DNA of 56,051 nt from Bacillota bacterium (GTDB lineage: Bacteria; Bacillota; Dehalobacteriia; UBA4068). The first letter of the stretch is position 1; each line of letters starts with the position of its first letter. Shown here in pieces: positions 7,765-18,103 of this stretch. The notes below the pieces were generated by a model. The model searched no databases, was not told where the DNA came from, and saw only the letters and a list, made by a program, of their open reading frames with translations. The position numbers and the translations under genes were made by a program. The stretch covers positions 1-56,051 of the forward strand of contig JAILCQ010000040.1 of NCBI GenBank assembly GCA_024679955.1, in the 5' to 3' direction.

Positions 7765-9855
7765 TTGACTACGGTATCCGATTATTTTGGCTCCATGGTA
7801 TTCGACGACAAGGTCATGCGCTCCATGCTGTCGGCGGAAGTTTACAGCTCCATGCAGAAAACGGTCAATCAGGGCTATCCGCTGAATCCGGATATAGCCA
7901 ACGCGGTGGCCCAGGCCATGAAAAACTGGGCGGTATCCAAAGGCGCGACCCATTACACCCACTGGTTCCAGCCTTTAAACGGCGTCACCGCCGAAAAGCA
8001 TGACAGCTTCATCCAAAATCTGCCGGAGGGCGGCGTGATCATGAATTTCTCCGGCAAAGAGCTGATCAAAGGGGAACCGGACGCCTCCTCCTTCCCCTCC
8101 GGCGGCCTCAGGGCCACCTTTGAGGCCAGAGGCTATACCGCCTGGGACCCAACCTCCTATGCCTTCATCAAAGGCCGCACCCTGTGCATACCCACGGCGT
8201 TTTGCTCCTACAGCGGCGAGGCGCTGGACGAAAAAACGGCGCTGCTCCGCTCCATGGAGGCCCTGAACCGGCAGGCTCTGCGCTTGCTCAGAGCCATCGG
8301 CAACAATAGCGTGCAAAGGGTACATGCCCAGGTGGGCGTGGAACAGGAATATTTCCTGGTGCCCCAGGAGCTGTACGAAAAGCGGCCCGACCTGCGTTTC
8401 ACCGGCCGGACTTTATTTGGCGTGATGCCGCCGAAAGGCCAGGAACTGGACGACCATTATTTCGGCCCCATCAAGCCCGAGATATCCCGGTTCATGGATG
8501 AGCTGGATCAGGAATTGTGGCGCCTGGGCGTGCTGGCCAAAACCGAACATAACGAGGTGGCCCCCTCCCAGCACGAGCTGGCCTGCATCTATACGAAAGT
8601 CAATGTGGCCGCGGATCAAAACCAGTTGGTGATGGAAACCATCAAAACCGTAGCGGAACGCCATGGCTTTGTGGCGCTGCTGCATGAAAAACCCTTTGAA
8701 GGCGTCAACGGCAACGGCAAGCATAACAACTGGTCCCTGGCTACGGATACCGGCGTCAATTTGATGGCCCCCGGCGAAACGCCCCATGACAACGCCCAGT
8801 TTTTGCTTTTCCTCTGCGCGGTCATCCGCGCCGTGGACGAATATCAGGACCTGCTGCGCATATCCGCGGCTTCGGCGGGAAACGATCACCGGCTGGGCGC
8901 CAGCGAAGCGCCGCCGGCGGTGGTATCCATTTTCCTGGGCGAGGAATTGACCGCCGTACTGAGATCCATCGAGGAAGACGTACCCTATGAGAACAGCCGG
9001 GAAGTCACGATGAAGCTGGGCTCCAAGGTGCTGCCCCGCTTCAGCCGGGACAATACCGACCGCAACCGCACCTCCCCCTTTGCCTTTACCGGCAATAAGT
9101 TCGAGTTCCGCATGCCCGGCTCCATGGGCAATGTCGCTTTTCCCAATGTGGTCATCAACAGCGCCGTGGCCGATTCCCTGGCCTGCTTTGCCCAACAATT
9201 GGAGCCGGCGGAAAACATCCGGGAAACCATGGCCGCTCTGATCCGGGAAACCCTGCGGGAACACAAAAGGATCATTTTCAACGGCAACGGCTACGACGCC
9301 AAATGGGTGGAGGAAGCGGAAAAAAGAGGCTTGTCCAATTACAGGACAACGGCGGACTGCGCGCCCCATCTTTTGGACCGCCGCAATGTAGACATGCTGA
9401 CGCGTATGGGCGTGCTTAGCGAATCCGAGCTGCGCTCCAGATGCGAGATCATGCTGGAAAACTACTGCAAAACCGTCTGCATCGAAGCCCGGACCATGCG
9501 TTCCATGGCCATCAAAAGGATACTGCCGGCCATTGAAAACTATACGGCGGAGCTGGCCCGCAACATGAACGACAAGAAAAAAGCCCTGCCGGAGCTGGAA
9601 TGCCGCTTTGAAAAGGACACCATACAAAAGCTTTCCGCCCTGACCGACCGCATCCATGCCGACGTGGGCCGCATGATCCAAGCGCTGAACGCTTTGAGTT
9701 ATGCCGATTATGAAGCGGACAGCCGGAAAATAAGAGACGAACTGTTGCCTGCCATGGAAAAGCTGCGGGCAGGCAGCGACGCCGCGGAGATGATCACCTC
9801 CAAAGGCTGCTGGCCGCTGCCCAATTACGGCTTGCTCCTGTTTGGGGAGAAATAA
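7765..9855 (+). CDS. glnN: Glutamine synthetase type III
   Basis: A 696-residue GSIII-type glutamine synthetase, converting glutamate, ammonia and ATP to glutamine. The N-terminal GSIII-specific region (YFGSMVFDDKVMRSML) precedes the catalytic core (HAQVGVEQEYFL, KTEHNEVAPSQHELA, VNGNGKHNNWS, NRTSPFAFTGNKFEFRMPGS). The length fits GSIII (about 700), not GSI (about 450). I choose TTG 7765, which has AGAGGTGG 6 nt upstream, over ATG 7732, which lacks a ribosome site. It is a single gene between the LysR terminator and pyrG. A short GC hairpin at 9860-9876 separates it from pyrG but lacks a T-tract, so read-through into pyrG is possible. Coupling of glutamine supply to CTP synthesis is a reasonable inference. 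Confidence 0.96.
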   Translation: MTTVSDYFGSMVFDDKVMRSMLSAEVYSSMQKTVNQGYPLNPDIANAVAQAMKNWAVSKGATHYTHWFQPLNGVTAEKHDSFIQNLPEGGVIMNFSGKELIKGEPDASSFPSGGLRATFEARGYTAWDPTSYAFIKGRTLCIPTAFCSYSGEALDEKTALLRSMEALNRQALRLLRAIGNNSVQRVHAQVGVEQEYFLVPQELYEKRPDLRFTGRTLFGVMPPKGQELDDHYFGPIKPEISRFMDELDQELWRLGVLAKTEHNEVAPSQHELACIYTKVNVAADQNQLVMETIKTVAERHGFVALLHEKPFEGVNGNGKHNNWSLATDTGVNLMAPGETPHDNAQFLLFLCAVIRAVDEYQDLLRISAASAGNDHRLGASEAPPAVVSIFLGEELTAVLRSIEEDVPYENSREVTMKLGSKVLPRFSRDNTDRNRTSPFAFTGNKFEFRMPGSMGNVAFPNVVINSAVADSLACFAQQLEPAENIRETMAALIRETLREHKRIIFNGNGYDAKWVEEAEKRGLSNYRTTADCAPHLLDRRNVDMLTRMGVLSESELRSRCEIMLENYCKTVCIEARTMRSMAIKRILPAIENYTAELARNMNDKKKALPELECRFEKDTIQKLSALTDRIHADVGRMIQALNALSYADYEADSRKIRDELLPAMEKLRAGSDAAEMITSKGCWPLPNYGLLLFGEK

Positions 9856-11529
<1,674 letters not shown>

Positions 11530-11578
11530 GGGGCCGCGGAACCGGCAGCCCGCACCGGATACCATACCCCAAAAGACG

Positions 11579-11611
11579 AACCAGAGAGGCAGGATGCCTG
11601 CCTCTCTGGTT
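11579..11611. terminator. Bidirectional terminator between pyrG and the ABC operon
   Basis: Perfect 15-bp arms AACCAGAGAGGCAGG (11579-11593) and its complement (11597-11611) with a 3-nt loop. It serves convergent pyrG and the sugar ABC operon. Confidence 0.9.
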
Positions 11612-11692
11612 CTGTTATATGGGATTCCTATCGTTTTTCCGACTTATCTCCATGGCAGCGGCCGCCGCCATGGCTTCCGTTATCCTTGTCGA

Positions 11693-12805
11693 TTATTTAT
11701 AGCCGTCGAATTCGGCCACATTGTCGGTATTGATGGCGTCCAGCGGGCAGTAGACCGCGTCGCCCATATCCATGCCTTGGGCCAGCTTCAGCAGCATGAC
11801 CACAGCGGCTTTGGCATAGGCGGAAGCGGGATAGGTGATGCTGCCGTCCATCGTGCCGGCTTTGATCGCCGCTTTGGCTTCTTCGGTGCCGTCCACGCCG
11901 TAGATCAAAACGCCGTCTTTGGCGCCGGCGTCCATCAGGGCCTGGGAAGCGGCCAGGGCCATAACGTCGTTGCAGCAGAAGATCGCTTTCAGATCCGGAT
12001 GGGTCTGGATCAGGTCGGCGGCTACGTTATAGGCGGTGGTGCTGTCCCAATCCGCCGGCTGTACGCTGACCACTTCCACGCCGTCGGTGGCTTCAAACAC
12101 TTTTTTGGCGCCTTCGGTACGGCCTTCGCTTTGCGCCGCGCCGGAAATGCCTTGGATGATCGCCACTTTACCGCTGCCGATGCGGGCTACGATATCCGTA
12201 GCGGCCATTTCGCCCTGCTGGGCGAAATCCACGGTCAGACGTCCGTCCAGATGACCGCCCATATCCGTCAAGCCGTCCACATTGATGCCAGGGCCCAGAT
12301 TGATCACGGGGATGCCGTTTTCATTGCAGGCGACGATGCCCGGCAGCAGATTGAAAGGTTCGATGGGGGAGAAGACGATGGCGTCATAATCTTTCAGCGC
12401 CATGGCCTGCAAGGTTTCCAGCTGGGACTGTTTGTCCCCTTCCGTGGGAGCGGACATGACTTCGATGTTCACGCCGTACTGCTCTGCCGCCGCTTCATAG
12501 GCTTCTTTCATGCCCACCCAGTAGGGGTTGGTCAAAGAGATCACCAAAGCGCCTAAATTTTCGCCGCCGTTGAATTGAGGCATTTCACCGATTTGTTCCA
12601 TCAATTCGTTTTCGATCTCCTGCACTCTGGCATTGACCTGGGGTTCCGTTTCCTGTTGTTCCTGTTGTTCTTCCGCGTTTTGCTCTTCCTGCTGCGCATC
12701 ATCATCCGTCGCGTCATTGGCGGCCGGCGCGCAAGCGGCGAACAGCAGCGCCAGGGCTAACAAAGCCATGACCAATAAAAGCAACTGTTTCTTTCCTTTT
12801 TTCAT
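11693..12805 (-). CDS. Ribose-type ABC transporter substrate-binding lipoprotein
   Basis: A 370-residue lipoprotein. A hydrophobic signal leads to the lipobox FAAC (Cys25). An acidic, Gln-rich linker (about 30-55) precedes a type 1 periplasmic-binding domain of the RbsB/Peripla_BP_4 kind (LGALVISLTNPYWVGMKEAY near the start, then YDAIVFSPIEP and AIFCCNDVMALAASQAL). It captures a small ligand, probably a sugar or polyol, for the adjacent permease and ATPase. It is the last gene of the operon, 25 nt after the permease, with GGAGG about 12 nt before the ATG. The ligand cannot be read from sequence, and no sugar kinase or regulator is adjacent. Confidence 0.93.
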   Translation of the reverse strand: MKKGKKQLLLLVMALLALALLFAACAPAANDATDDDAQQEEQNAEEQQEQQETEPQVNARVQEIENELMEQIGEMPQFNGGENLGALVISLTNPYWVGMKEAYEAAAEQYGVNIEVMSAPTEGDKQSQLETLQAMALKDYDAIVFSPIEPFNLLPGIVACNENGIPVINLGPGINVDGLTDMGGHLDGRLTVDFAQQGEMAATDIVARIGSGKVAIIQGISGAAQSEGRTEGAKKVFEATDGVEVVSVQPADWDSTTAYNVAADLIQTHPDLKAIFCCNDVMALAASQALMDAGAKDGVLIYGVDGTEEAKAAIKAGTMDGSITYPASAYAKAAVVMLLKLAQGMDMGDAVYCPLDAINTDNVAEFDGYK

Positions 12806-12830
12806 TTTTTGTTTTTACCTCCTGTTTTTC

Positions 12831-13865
12831 CTACACTGTTTTTTTATCTGAACCTGCATCGCAGGAACAGCTCTTTGGGATGGCTGCCCCGGGCGCGGCG
12901 TCCCCGCCGCTGCGTTTCAGCCTTTTTTGCCGCAGATCGGTGACCACCACCGCCAGCAGCAGCAACATACCGATGATGAATTCCTGATATTGGGCGTCCA
13001 CGCTGAGCATGGTCAGGCCGTTTTTGATCACCGACAGCAGCAGGCAGGCCACCGTGGTGCCGAACAAGGTGCTTTTGCCGCCGCTGAGCAAAGTGCCGCC
13101 CATGATCACCGCGGCGATGGCGTTCATCTCCATGCCGGAGCCTGCCGTGGCTTCCGCCGTGTTCAGGCGGGCGGAAATGATCAAAGTGGCCACGCCGGCC
13201 AAAAAACCGCTCAGGGCATAAACGGAAACCTTCTGCCAGGCCACGTTTACCCCCAGACGGCGCAGGGCTTCGCAATTGCTGCCCAGGGCCAGGGTATAGC
13301 GGCCCCATTTGGTGCAGTGGCTGAGCACCAACGCCGCCCCCAAAACCACCGCCGCCATCAGCACCGGTATGGGCAGCCAATAATCGCCCTTGGCCAATTG
13401 CAGGAATTCCTGGGGCATGCCGTAGATCGGCGTGCCGCCGGTGACGATGATCGCCAGCCCGCGGAACACGGAAGCGCTGCCCAGGGTGATGATCAAAGGA
13501 TTGATGCGGAAATTGGCCACCAGCAAACCGTTGACCGCCCCCATGGCGGCGGCGGAAAACAGGGCCAAAGCCACGGCCAGGGGTATGGCCATACCGGCGT
13601 TCAAGGCAAAGGCCAGAATGATGCCGGACAAAGCCAGTATGGATCCTACGGAAAGATCGATGCCCGCCGTGGAGATGACAAAAGTCATGCCTACGGCCAG
13701 GATCAACTGATGGGCCATATGGTTTTTCAATATATTCATCCAGTTTTTGCCGGTCATGAAGGCGTCGGAATAGATGCTGAGCAGCACCACCAGGACCAGC
13801 AGCACCCCCAAAAGCAGCAGGGATTGGAAATATTCGCTGAAATGAAATTTTCTTTTGTTCCTCAC
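12831..13865 (-). CDS. Ribose-type ABC transporter permease
   Basis: A 344-residue RbsC/BPD_transp_2-type permease with about eight to ten hydrophobic helices. Family motifs include TFVISTAGIDLSVGSILALSG near residues 58-80 and NAIAAVIMGGTLLSGGKSTL near 230. It starts with GTG 13865 preceded by AAGGGGG. It sits between the ATPase (13 nt upstream) and the binding protein. It forms the membrane channel of the import system. Confidence 0.94.
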   Translation of the reverse strand: MRNKRKFHFSEYFQSLLLLGVLLVLVVLLSIYSDAFMTGKNWMNILKNHMAHQLILAVGMTFVISTAGIDLSVGSILALSGIILAFALNAGMAIPLAVALALFSAAAMGAVNGLLVANFRINPLIITLGSASVFRGLAIIVTGGTPIYGMPQEFLQLAKGDYWLPIPVLMAAVVLGAALVLSHCTKWGRYTLALGSNCEALRRLGVNVAWQKVSVYALSGFLAGVATLIISARLNTAEATAGSGMEMNAIAAVIMGGTLLSGGKSTLFGTTVACLLLSVIKNGLTMLSVDAQYQEFIIGMLLLLAVVVTDLRQKRLKRSGGDAAPGAAIPKSCSCDAGSDKKTV

Positions 13866-13878
13866 CGCCGGGCCCCCT

Positions 13879-14637
13879 TCAATCCACCTCGTCCGCGTCG
13901 ATAATCATCTGCTGCAGCTGTTCCAGCGGCGTGTCCGCGGTGGACGTGGTCTGCAGGATCTTACCGTGCCGCATGATTGATACCTGATCCGCCACTTCGT
14001 ATACCTGATGCAGATTGTGGCAGATGATGATGATCGCCATATGTTTCTGGGCCAGGCTGCGGATCAGCCGCAAAACCGCCGCCGATTCCCGCACGCCCAT
14101 GGCCGCGGTGGGTTCATCGAAAATCACCAGTTTTTTCCCATGATACACCGCCCGGGCCACCGCCACCGCCTGGCGCTGGCCGCCGGAAAAGGAGCCCACC
14201 GGCAGGGTAATATCGGGGATGCCGATATTCAGATCCCGGATCAAATCCCCGGCGATGCGGGTCATTTCCTTTTTGCGCAGGAACAGCCCGCCATAGGTCA
14301 ATTCTTCGCCCAAAAAGATATTGGCGGCAACGTCCCGGTAATCGTCCAGGGACAGATCCTGATACACCGTGGATATGCCCGCCGCCAAAGACTGCTTTGG
14401 GGTCAAAAAAGCATGCGATACGCCCTGTATCCAAATCGTACCGCTGTCCGGCCGCAAATTGCCGGAAAGGATTTTGATAAACGTGGTTTTGCCGCTGCCG
14501 TTATCGCCTACGATGGCGGCGATCTGGCCGGCGCACACCGAAAAATCCACGCCCTGCAGGGCCCGGATATTGCCAAACCGTTTGGCAATCCCTTCCGTCG
14601 CCAGCAGCGGCGGCTCCGAAGCGATGACCGTATCCAT
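13879..14637 (-). CDS. Ribose-type ABC transporter ATP-binding protein, single domain
   Basis: A 252-residue ATPase with Walker A GDNGSGKTT, signature SFSGGQRQA, Walker B LVIFDEPT and the H-loop His in IICHNLHQV. RbsA-type partners usually carry two fused nucleotide-binding domains (about 500 residues). This one has a single complete domain, as in FrcA-like systems, so a homodimer is expected. It is the first gene of the operon; GGGAGGGAG precedes the ATG. The 86 bp between this gene and the upstream ABC ATPase contain a TAGTAT box and self-complementary GGCCGCC segments but no clear terminator. Confidence 0.94.
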   Translation of the reverse strand: MDTVIASEPPLLATEGIAKRFGNIRALQGVDFSVCAGQIAAIVGDNGSGKTTFIKILSGNLRPDSGTIWIQGVSHAFLTPKQSLAAGISTVYQDLSLDDYRDVAANIFLGEELTYGGLFLRKKEMTRIAGDLIRDLNIGIPDITLPVGSFSGGQRQAVAVARAVYHGKKLVIFDEPTAAMGVRESAAVLRLIRSLAQKHMAIIIICHNLHQVYEVADQVSIMRHGKILQTTSTADTPLEQLQQMIIDADEVD

Positions 14638-14723
14638 ATTCTCCCTCCCCGGCGGCAGGCCGTCCCAAGGCGGCCGGCGCCTATACTACAGCTTTGCGGC
14701 GTTTCGGCGGAGGCCGGCGGCGA

Positions 14724-15398
14724 TCACAGCGCCCGGCCGTCTTCCACCAGCTTGCCGCCTTGCAATCGATAGCGCTTTTCTGCCCGCTGGGCGTATTGGG
14801 GATTGTGGGTGACCAGAATCAGCGCTTTGCCGGAAGCATGCAGATCCGTGCACAGTTCCATCACCTGCTCCGCCCAGTATTCATCCAAATCATTGGTAGG
14901 CTCGTCCAACAAATACAAACGGGGATTGCGGGCCCAGGTAACGGCGATCATGGCCCGCCGTTTCTGTCCGCCGCTTAAATAGCGGGGCAAATGATCCCGT
15001 TTTTCCGTCAATCCCAAACGCGCCAGGATCTCTTCCACGCCGGCCGGGTTGGTGTTGGCAAAACCGCTGCGCCGGCAAACCTGCTGCGCAAAACGGATGT
15101 TTTCCTCTACGGTCAGGGCCTGCAGTAACTGGATGCTTTGGGAAATATAACCGATATGGGCGGAGCGCATAACGGAGATTTGGTTGTCGTTCATGGCGCT
15201 GTAGGGCCGGCCGTCAAAAAAGATTTCCCCCCGGCTGGGGGTGAGCATGCCGCCGGCCAACAGCAGCAAAGTGCTTTTCCCCGCCCCGGACTCGCCGCTG
15301 ACGGAGATATAATCCTGTTCTTCCACGGAAAGATCCAGATCTTCTATGGGCGTGATATCCTCATAGGCTTTGGTTACGTTTTGCAGCCGGCACAGCAT
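14724..15398 (-). CDS. ABC ATPase, LolD/MacB type
   Basis: A 224-residue ATPase with Walker A GESGAGKST, signature YLSGGQKRRA and Walker B LYLLDEPTNDLDEYW. It starts at ATG 15398, 7 nt after GGAAGGAG. The stop of the upstream FtsX-like permease (15400) almost abuts this start, so the two form one unit. Such pairs use ATP to drive conformational change in an FtsX/MacB-like permease, for lipoprotein or peptide export or for signalling, not classical import. The substrate is unknown. Confidence 0.92.
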   Translation of the reverse strand: MLCRLQNVTKAYEDITPIEDLDLSVEEQDYISVSGESGAGKSTLLLLAGGMLTPSRGEIFFDGRPYSAMNDNQISVMRSAHIGYISQSIQLLQALTVEENIRFAQQVCRRSGFANTNPAGVEEILARLGLTEKRDHLPRYLSGGQKRRAMIAVTWARNPRLYLLDEPTNDLDEYWAEQVMELCTDLHASGKALILVTHNPQYAQRAEKRYRLQGGKLVEDGRAL

Positions 15399-15399
15399 A

Positions 15400-16605
15400 T
15401 CAATACTCTCCTTCCGTAACGGCTTTGGCCGGGTCTTTGCCAACGCTGCGGACGATCGGCGCCAAAGAGGAGACCAGGCTGATCAGCAGGGCCAAAACCA
15501 CGCCGGACAGCACCGCCAGCACCGCGCCGCCGAAACCGAGGCGGCTGACCGGCAGCACCAAAACCTCCTGCAAAAACCTGACCGCGGGATTCAGCAGCAG
15601 CACGGCCAAAACACCGCCGATGAGGCCGCCGATGCCGCCCATAAGGCAAACCTGCAGAAAGACGCTGAAGAAAACGTCTCTTTTCCGCAAGCCCACGGAA
15701 CGCATATAGCCGATCTCCCGCTGCATTTTGCCGGTAAGATTCACATATTGCGCATACAGCGCCAGACAGCCCAGCAAAATAATGGCCGCCGTGAAAGCGA
15801 AAAGTATCTTCGCCAAATCGTTCAACTCATCGCTGAGCTGCGACCGGGCCGCGGAAATGGAGGCGATCTGGGCGTCGATGCCGGTATCCTTCACCGCCGC
15901 CACAAAATCATCCGGGGATATCTGGTCGTTGAGCTTGATCAAATAGCAGGTAACCAAATTGTCAAGATGCTGACCTTTTTCAAAATAATGAAAATCGTCT
16001 TGGGTAAATCTTTCTGCGGCGATTTTCCGAGCCTCATCGATATCAATAAATACCGACTGGTCAATGGCGGAGCCGGTCTCGGCGATTTTATCCACCACTT
16101 TAAAGGTATTGCCCAGCAGCAGCACCTTTATATTGGGCCGCAGAGAGCCGTTATGGGCGCCCACCAACATATCTTCGGCATGCAGCATCTCCACATTATG
16201 CCAGGGGGCGACGATGAAATCACTTTCCTTGTCGATGCCCACGATGCGGAATTCCTCATCCGTGGCGCAGCAGCTGGCCGCCGGCAGCGTTTTCAGGAAA
16301 AACTGGGGCGTGATATGCTCGATATACTGCTGGGGCAGCTTGCCGTCGATCACCGAGGCGTCCATGTACACCATCTGGGGGATGCCGCTGTACAAAAACT
16401 CAGCGTCGCTGATCTCCGCGTCTTTAGGATAAATGATCACATCCGCGCCCATGCGCATGGCGCTGATCGCCAACCCCGAGCGGATACCCATACTGAGCAA
16501 AGAAACCAAAACCGCTGCCAAAACCGCTATAGCTGTTACTATTACGGCATTGGCGGCGGCGCCTTTGCGGCGGGAAACGTTCAGTATTGCCAATTTCCAC
16601 AACAT
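15400..16605 (-). CDS. FtsX/MacB-like ABC permease
   Basis: A 401-residue permease with the MacB/FtsX layout. One N-terminal membrane helix (about 18-42) is followed by an extracytoplasmic domain of about 220 residues that includes a Cys-Cys pair (AASCCATDEE). Three C-terminal helices (about 268-290, 318-345 and 365-390) contain QREIGYMRSVGLRKRDVF between the first two. It lies 12 nt after the DUF4418 gene and is followed immediately by its ATPase. Confidence 0.9.
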   Translation of the reverse strand: MLWKLAILNVSRRKGAAANAVIVTAIAVLAAVLVSLLSMGIRSGLAISAMRMGADVIIYPKDAEISDAEFLYSGIPQMVYMDASVIDGKLPQQYIEHITPQFFLKTLPAASCCATDEEFRIVGIDKESDFIVAPWHNVEMLHAEDMLVGAHNGSLRPNIKVLLLGNTFKVVDKIAETGSAIDQSVFIDIDEARKIAAERFTQDDFHYFEKGQHLDNLVTCYLIKLNDQISPDDFVAAVKDTGIDAQIASISAARSQLSDELNDLAKILFAFTAAIILLGCLALYAQYVNLTGKMQREIGYMRSVGLRKRDVFFSVFLQVCLMGGIGGLIGGVLAVLLLNPAVRFLQEVLVLPVSRLGFGGAVLAVLSGVVLALLISLVSSLAPIVRSVGKDPAKAVTEGEY

Positions 16606-16617
16606 AAGTCTTATCCT

Positions 16618-17031
16618 TTACAGAGAATGCCGGTCTTTCCGAAAGAAAGCGGCCACGCCGTCCGCAACGGTCAAAACGGCAAAAAGACGGATCCACAAAA
16701 CCGAGGTATGGCAGGCCATATCCGGTTTGGCGCAAATGCCGATGCCCAAAGCGCCGGCAAAGGTGATGAGGAACAAAGCCAGGCCGAAGCCGATATAAGT
16801 AAACGACGCGATCCGTTTTTTCGCCAGATTTTCCAGGGCTGCAACGAACAGTAAAGCGGCGATCAGCTTGGCCGCTTTTGTGGTATAAACGCATTTCATA
16901 AGCGTGAAATTGCCGTTGGCCAATTCCAACTGTCCGGAGCAAGGGGGAGCCCACAGACTCAAGGCGGCAATCAGCAATACGGCAAAAACCATGGGCGCTG
17001 CATTGAGAAACCAGTTTCTTTTCGTTTGCAT
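16618..17031 (-). CDS. DUF4418 membrane protein
   Basis: A 137-residue protein with four predicted membrane helices and conserved cysteines: PPCSG, MKCVYT and GICAKPDMACHT. These match my recollection of DUF4418, a family of unknown function found beside FtsX-like ABC cassettes. It is the first gene of the DUF4418-permease-ATPase operon, with AGGAGG 6 nt before ATG 17031. The paired cysteines facing the outside might be redox-active or bind metal; this is inference. Confidence 0.82.
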   Translation of the reverse strand: MQTKRNWFLNAAPMVFAVLLIAALSLWAPPCSGQLELANGNFTLMKCVYTTKAAKLIAALLFVAALENLAKKRIASFTYIGFGLALFLITFAGALGIGICAKPDMACHTSVLWIRLFAVLTVADGVAAFFRKDRHSL

Positions 17032-17062
17032 GAGGAGCCTCCTGAAAGATTACCTTACTTGT

Positions 17063-17097
17063 ATTATATACATTTGGGAATAAATCCCGTTCCCAAA
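17063..17097 (-). promoter_or_regulatory. Putative promoter and operator of the DUF4418 operon
   Basis: On the minus strand TATAAT lies at 17068-17063. Just upstream is an inverted repeat, TTTGGGAA (17073-17080) and TTCCCAAA (17090-17097), with a 9-nt spacer. No good -35 stands at 17 bp, so the dyad may be an activator or repressor site overlapping the promoter. Confidence 0.4.
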
Positions 17098-17253
17098 GGC
17101 TATTATAGTGGTTTGCCCCGGCGGCTTCAATTGTTTTTCCTGAACATGAAGAAGGATCATCTATAAAATCGATAGATATATCTGTAAGACACGAATCTTT
17201 ACTCTTGGCCCCAATCGCTTTTTTTGCTCTGGCGATACAGAAGATCCGGGTTA

Positions 17254-17262
17254 TGATATAAT
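17254..17262 (+). promoter_or_regulatory. Extended -10 promoter of the GyrI-like gene
   Basis: TGA directly precedes TATAAT (17257-17262), an extended -10 with a weak -35 (GATACA). The transcript would start near 17269, about 54 nt before the chosen GTG start. Confidence 0.55.
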
Positions 17263-17322
17263 GATCCTGTGCAAACAATACAGGCAAAACGATCGTTGGC
17301 AGCGATAGAGGAGGTTTGCGAC

Positions 17323-17955
17323 GTGGCATTTGATTACAAAAAGGAATACAAAGAATTCTATATGCCCAAGGATCAGCCCGGTATTGTCACCGTGCCGGTC
17401 ATGAACTATATCGCCGTCCGCGGCCAGGGAGACCCCAATGCCGAAGACGGCGCATATCAACAGGCCATCGGGCTTTTGTACGGCGTGGCCTTTACCATCA
17501 AGATGAGCAAAAAAGGCGACCGCCGCATAGAAGGGTATTTTGATTATGTGGTGCCGCCTCTGGAGGGCTTTTGGTGGCAGGAGGGCGCAGCCGGTATCGA
17601 CTATGCCCACAAGGAAAGCTTTCAGTGGATCTCCGTCATACGCCTGCCGGATTTTGTGACCCCGGCGGATTTCGACTGGGCGGTAGAGACAGCAGCCGGA
17701 AAAAAGAAATGCGACTTTTCCAAGGTGGAATTTTTCACCTATGAAGAGGGCCTGTGCGTGCAGTGTATGCACATCGGCCCCTATGACGAAGAACCCGCCA
17801 CCGTGGCCCGCATGCACGAGTATATGGAAAGCCGGGGCTATGTGCTGGATATTACAGAGAAAAGGCTGCATCATGAGATCTATCTCAGCGACGCCAGAAG
17901 GGTCGCCCCCGAAAAGCTGAAAACCGTGATCCGCCACCCCATCCGCAAAGCCTGA
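17323..17955 (+). CDS. GyrI-like small-molecule-binding domain protein
   Basis: A 210-residue protein with the GyrI/AraC effector-binding fold: YIAVRGQGDPN near the N-terminus, LYGVAFTIKM, GFWWQEG, and C-terminal MHIGPYDEEPATVARMHEYM followed by HHEIYLSDARRV. It has no DNA-binding domain, so it is a stand-alone ligand-binding protein of the kind that binds hydrophobic or cationic compounds. I use GTG 17323 because AGAGGAGG lies 8 nt upstream. It is a single gene divergent from the DUF4418 ABC operon, and both could respond to the same toxic compound. Confidence 0.85.
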   Translation: MAFDYKKEYKEFYMPKDQPGIVTVPVMNYIAVRGQGDPNAEDGAYQQAIGLLYGVAFTIKMSKKGDRRIEGYFDYVVPPLEGFWWQEGAAGIDYAHKESFQWISVIRLPDFVTPADFDWAVETAAGKKKCDFSKVEFFTYEEGLCVQCMHIGPYDEEPATVARMHEYMESRGYVLDITEKRLHHEIYLSDARRVAPEKLKTVIRHPIRKA

Positions 17956-18013
17956 GGCCGCGGCCGGACGGCACAAGGGGGCGCAAACGCCGGATATGCC
18001 CGGCACATGCAAA

Positions 18014-18052
18014 AAACCGCCCTTGCACCCAAACGGTGCAGAGGCGGTTTTG
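18014..18052. terminator. Bidirectional terminator
   Basis: AAACCGCC (18014-18021) pairs with GGCGGTTT (18043-18050), and TGCACC pairs with GGTGCA inside it, with A and T runs on either side. It serves the convergent GyrI-like and AEC transporter genes. Confidence 0.8.
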
Positions 18053-18103
18053 TCTTCGCAGGCAAAAGTCAGGAGATCGGCGGCAAAAATACAGCGTTCG
18101 CCC

